From: Aquimarina sp.
Lineage (GTDB): Bacteria; Bacteroidota; Bacteroidia; Flavobacteriales; Flavobacteriaceae
Direction of reading: 5' to 3'
Length of the DNA stretch: 8,044 bases
Assembly (NCBI GenBank): GCA_002697475.1
Contig: NZVW01000152.1
Location: 2,668 to 10,711 of the forward strand
Numbering within the stretch: position 1 is the first letter of the stretch; the number at the start of each line of letters is the position of its first letter. Positions 6,580 through 8,044 of the stretch are shown one piece after another. Below the pieces are notes generated by a model. That model saw only the letters and a list, made by a program, of their open reading frames with translations, had not been told where the DNA came from and did not search any database. Position numbers and translations under genes: made by a program.

Positions 6580-7944
6580 ATGCCTATAAATATTATCTCG
6601 TTCCTTATTTTACTTTTTTGGGGAATTGGTTTCAATTATTGCCAAAATGCAAATGATGATTTACTTTTAAAAAATGTCTCTTTCATCGATGGAACAGGTA
6701 CCAGTTTGAAAAGAAATTATTCTATACTCATAAAAAACGGAATATTTGATACCATAGTTTCTACTTCAGATCTTAACAACCTTAAAACCAATACAAAAAT
6801 TATAGACTTAGACGGAAAAACCATAATTCCCGGTATAATTGGTATGCATAATCATTTACATATTCCCCAATTTCCTAATATAGGTAGGATTGCTTCTAAA
6901 TTATATTTAGCTTCAGGTGTTACTACCATACAAACTTGTGGAGCTACAAATCCTGAAGATGAAATTTCACTGGCGAGACGTATAGAGAAAGGAGAAGAAA
7001 TTGGCCCGGAAATCATACCAAGCGGTCCTTTTATCACTGGTTCTGGAGGAAATCGTAATATGATTATACCTAAAAACAGAAAGCATTTAAGGGATACTAT
7101 GCAATATTACATAAATCAAGGGATTAGATGGTTTAAAGTTTATAGAAATATTGAACCTGAAGATTTAGAATATGTAATTGATATTGCTCATGATAAAGAT
7201 TGTAAAATAAGAGGACATTTATGTTCTGTAACATTCGAAGAAGCTTCAAAACTAGGTATAAATGGAATAGAACATGGATTTAATAGTTTAAGTGATTTTA
7301 AATCTGATAAAACCTATGGTGCTTGTAATGGAAGTAGAGTATATATTGATTCATTGAATATCGAAAGTCAAGAAGTTAGATCTTTATTACAAACGATGAT
7401 CGATAAGAAAGTGTTTATGACTTCCACCTTATCCATATATGAAGCCAGTATTCCTAATAGAGCATTTGCAGATCCAAATACCTTACCTATTATGTCTCCC
7501 TATCTTAAAGAGTTATATAAAAGTCGCAAGGCTAAAATGGATAAAATGATCAATAATAACACAAGGGAAAAACGATTAAAGCGTATTATGCGCTTTGAAT
7601 ATCTGTTTTATAAGATGGGTGGCCTTTTATGCAGTGGTGTTGATGCAGGGAGACATGTTTTACCAGGTTTTGGTGACTTAAGGAATTATGAGTTACTTAT
7701 AGAAGCCGGATTTAAAACAGAAGAAGCTATTCAGATCATGACAGGAAATGGTGCTAAAGCATTAGACAGAACGGATATTGGAACAATTGAAATCGGAAAA
7801 AGAGCAGACTTTGTTATACTAGATGGAGATTTATTAAATAAATCATCAACTATTAGAAAAATAGATGTGGTCTACAAAAAAGGAATTGCATATTACCCTA
7901 TCAAAATTTTGAAAAATTTAAAAGGTAAATATGGGATTGAATAA
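6580..7944 (+). CDS. Exported metal-dependent amidohydrolase family protein
   Basis: A 454-aa member of the amidohydrolase superfamily (TIM barrel flanked by a beta-sandwich, as in imidazolonepropionase, Xaa-Pro dipeptidases and related hydrolases). The ligand set is complete in order: H90 and H92 in GIIGMHNHLH (87-94, the HxH motif), K186 in IRWFKVYRN, fitting a carbamylated bridging lysine, H213 in IRGHL, H232 in GIEHGF, and the catalytic D355 in CSGVDAGRHV. A composite-domain end, GTIEIGKRADFVILDGD (401-417), is typical of the superfamily. A binuclear metal centre cleaving an amide or peptide-like bond is therefore expected; the substrate cannot be told. Residues 1-22 form a hydrophobic signal-like segment without basic residues at the front and with C21, but FNYC is not a good lipobox; export to the periplasm is likely. 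No other in-frame ATG occurs before residue 89. It has its own -7 box and operator-like repeat, and the next gene starts 32 nt downstream, possibly in one operon. Confidence 0.9.
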   Translation: MPINIISFLILLFWGIGFNYCQNANDDLLLKNVSFIDGTGTSLKRNYSILIKNGIFDTIVSTSDLNNLKTNTKIIDLDGKTIIPGIIGMHNHLHIPQFPNIGRIASKLYLASGVTTIQTCGATNPEDEISLARRIEKGEEIGPEIIPSGPFITGSGGNRNMIIPKNRKHLRDTMQYYINQGIRWFKVYRNIEPEDLEYVIDIAHDKDCKIRGHLCSVTFEEASKLGINGIEHGFNSLSDFKSDKTYGACNGSRVYIDSLNIESQEVRSLLQTMIDKKVFMTSTLSIYEASIPNRAFADPNTLPIMSPYLKELYKSRKAKMDKMINNNTREKRLKRIMRFEYLFYKMGGLLCSGVDAGRHVLPGFGDLRNYELLIEAGFKTEEAIQIMTGNGAKALDRTDIGTIEIGKRADFVILDGDLLNKSSTIRKIDVVYKKGIAYYPIKILKNLKGKYGIE

Positions 7945-7976
7945 CATTTAAAATAACTAATTACATAAAATTGATA

Positions 7977-8044
7977 ATGAATATTATGCACACAAAAAGT
8001 TTACTACTTGTACTACTAACATATTTATCTTATCATTCATTATA
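7977..8044 (+). CDS. Start of an exported or membrane protein, truncated by the window end
   Basis: From the ATG at 7977 the frame stays open to the window end (22 codons). It reads MNIMHTKSLLLVLLTYLSYHSL, which has a basic residue, then a hydrophobic core, like a signal peptide. A second in-frame ATG at 7986 would give a more compact signal peptide, MHTKSLLLVLL, and may be the real start. It follows the amidohydrolase by 32 nt with no terminator between, so co-transcription is plausible. The mature protein is not visible, so no function can be given. Confidence 0.55.
   Translation, partial: MNIMHTKSLLLVLLTYLSYHSL

Overview
The window looks like chromosomal DNA from a marine-type or environmental Bacteroidota, probably class Flavobacteriia. 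The reasons are low GC, long AT-rich intergenic stretches, starts without recognisable Shine-Dalgarno sequences, and TAnnTTTG-type -7 boxes upstream of two genes. No rRNA, tRNA, CRISPR array or intact insertion sequence was seen.

Layout: (1) Positions 1-789 hold the C-terminal 262 residues of an FAD-dependent oxidoreductase, closed by a strong intrinsic terminator (815-850). (2) Positions 851-1252 are very AT-rich with no convincing gene and lead into the next unit. (3) Positions 1253-5689 are one compact, apparently four-gene operon: an unrecognised 109-aa soluble protein, an 83-aa two-helix membrane protein that overlaps the next gene by 26 nt, then dabB (NuoL-like proton-channel subunit) and dabA (DUF2309, beta-carbonic-anhydrase-like subunit) one base apart. 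A second strong terminator (5710-5744) ends the unit. (4) Positions 5838-6335 encode a DUF2306-type membrane protein with its own promoter and almost no leader. (5) Positions 6336-6579 carry a short palindrome, a possible minus-strand gene remnant and a large inverted repeat directly upstream of a -7 box. (6) Positions 6580-7944 encode an exported metal-dependent amidohydrolase with a full set of active-site ligands. (7) Position 7977 to the end is the start of another exported or membrane protein.

The central system is the DAB inorganic-carbon pump. DabB is expected to use the cation gradient to drive DabA, which hydrates CO2 in one direction and so accumulates bicarbonate in the cytoplasm. 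In a heterotroph this would feed carboxylases used for anaplerosis and fatty-acid synthesis rather than carbon fixation. No Rubisco, carboxysome or LysR-type regulator gene is visible here. The most novel element is the pair of small leading genes, which by position could be accessory or regulatory parts of the DAB complex. The amidohydrolase and DUF2306 genes look like separate transcription units unrelated to carbon uptake.
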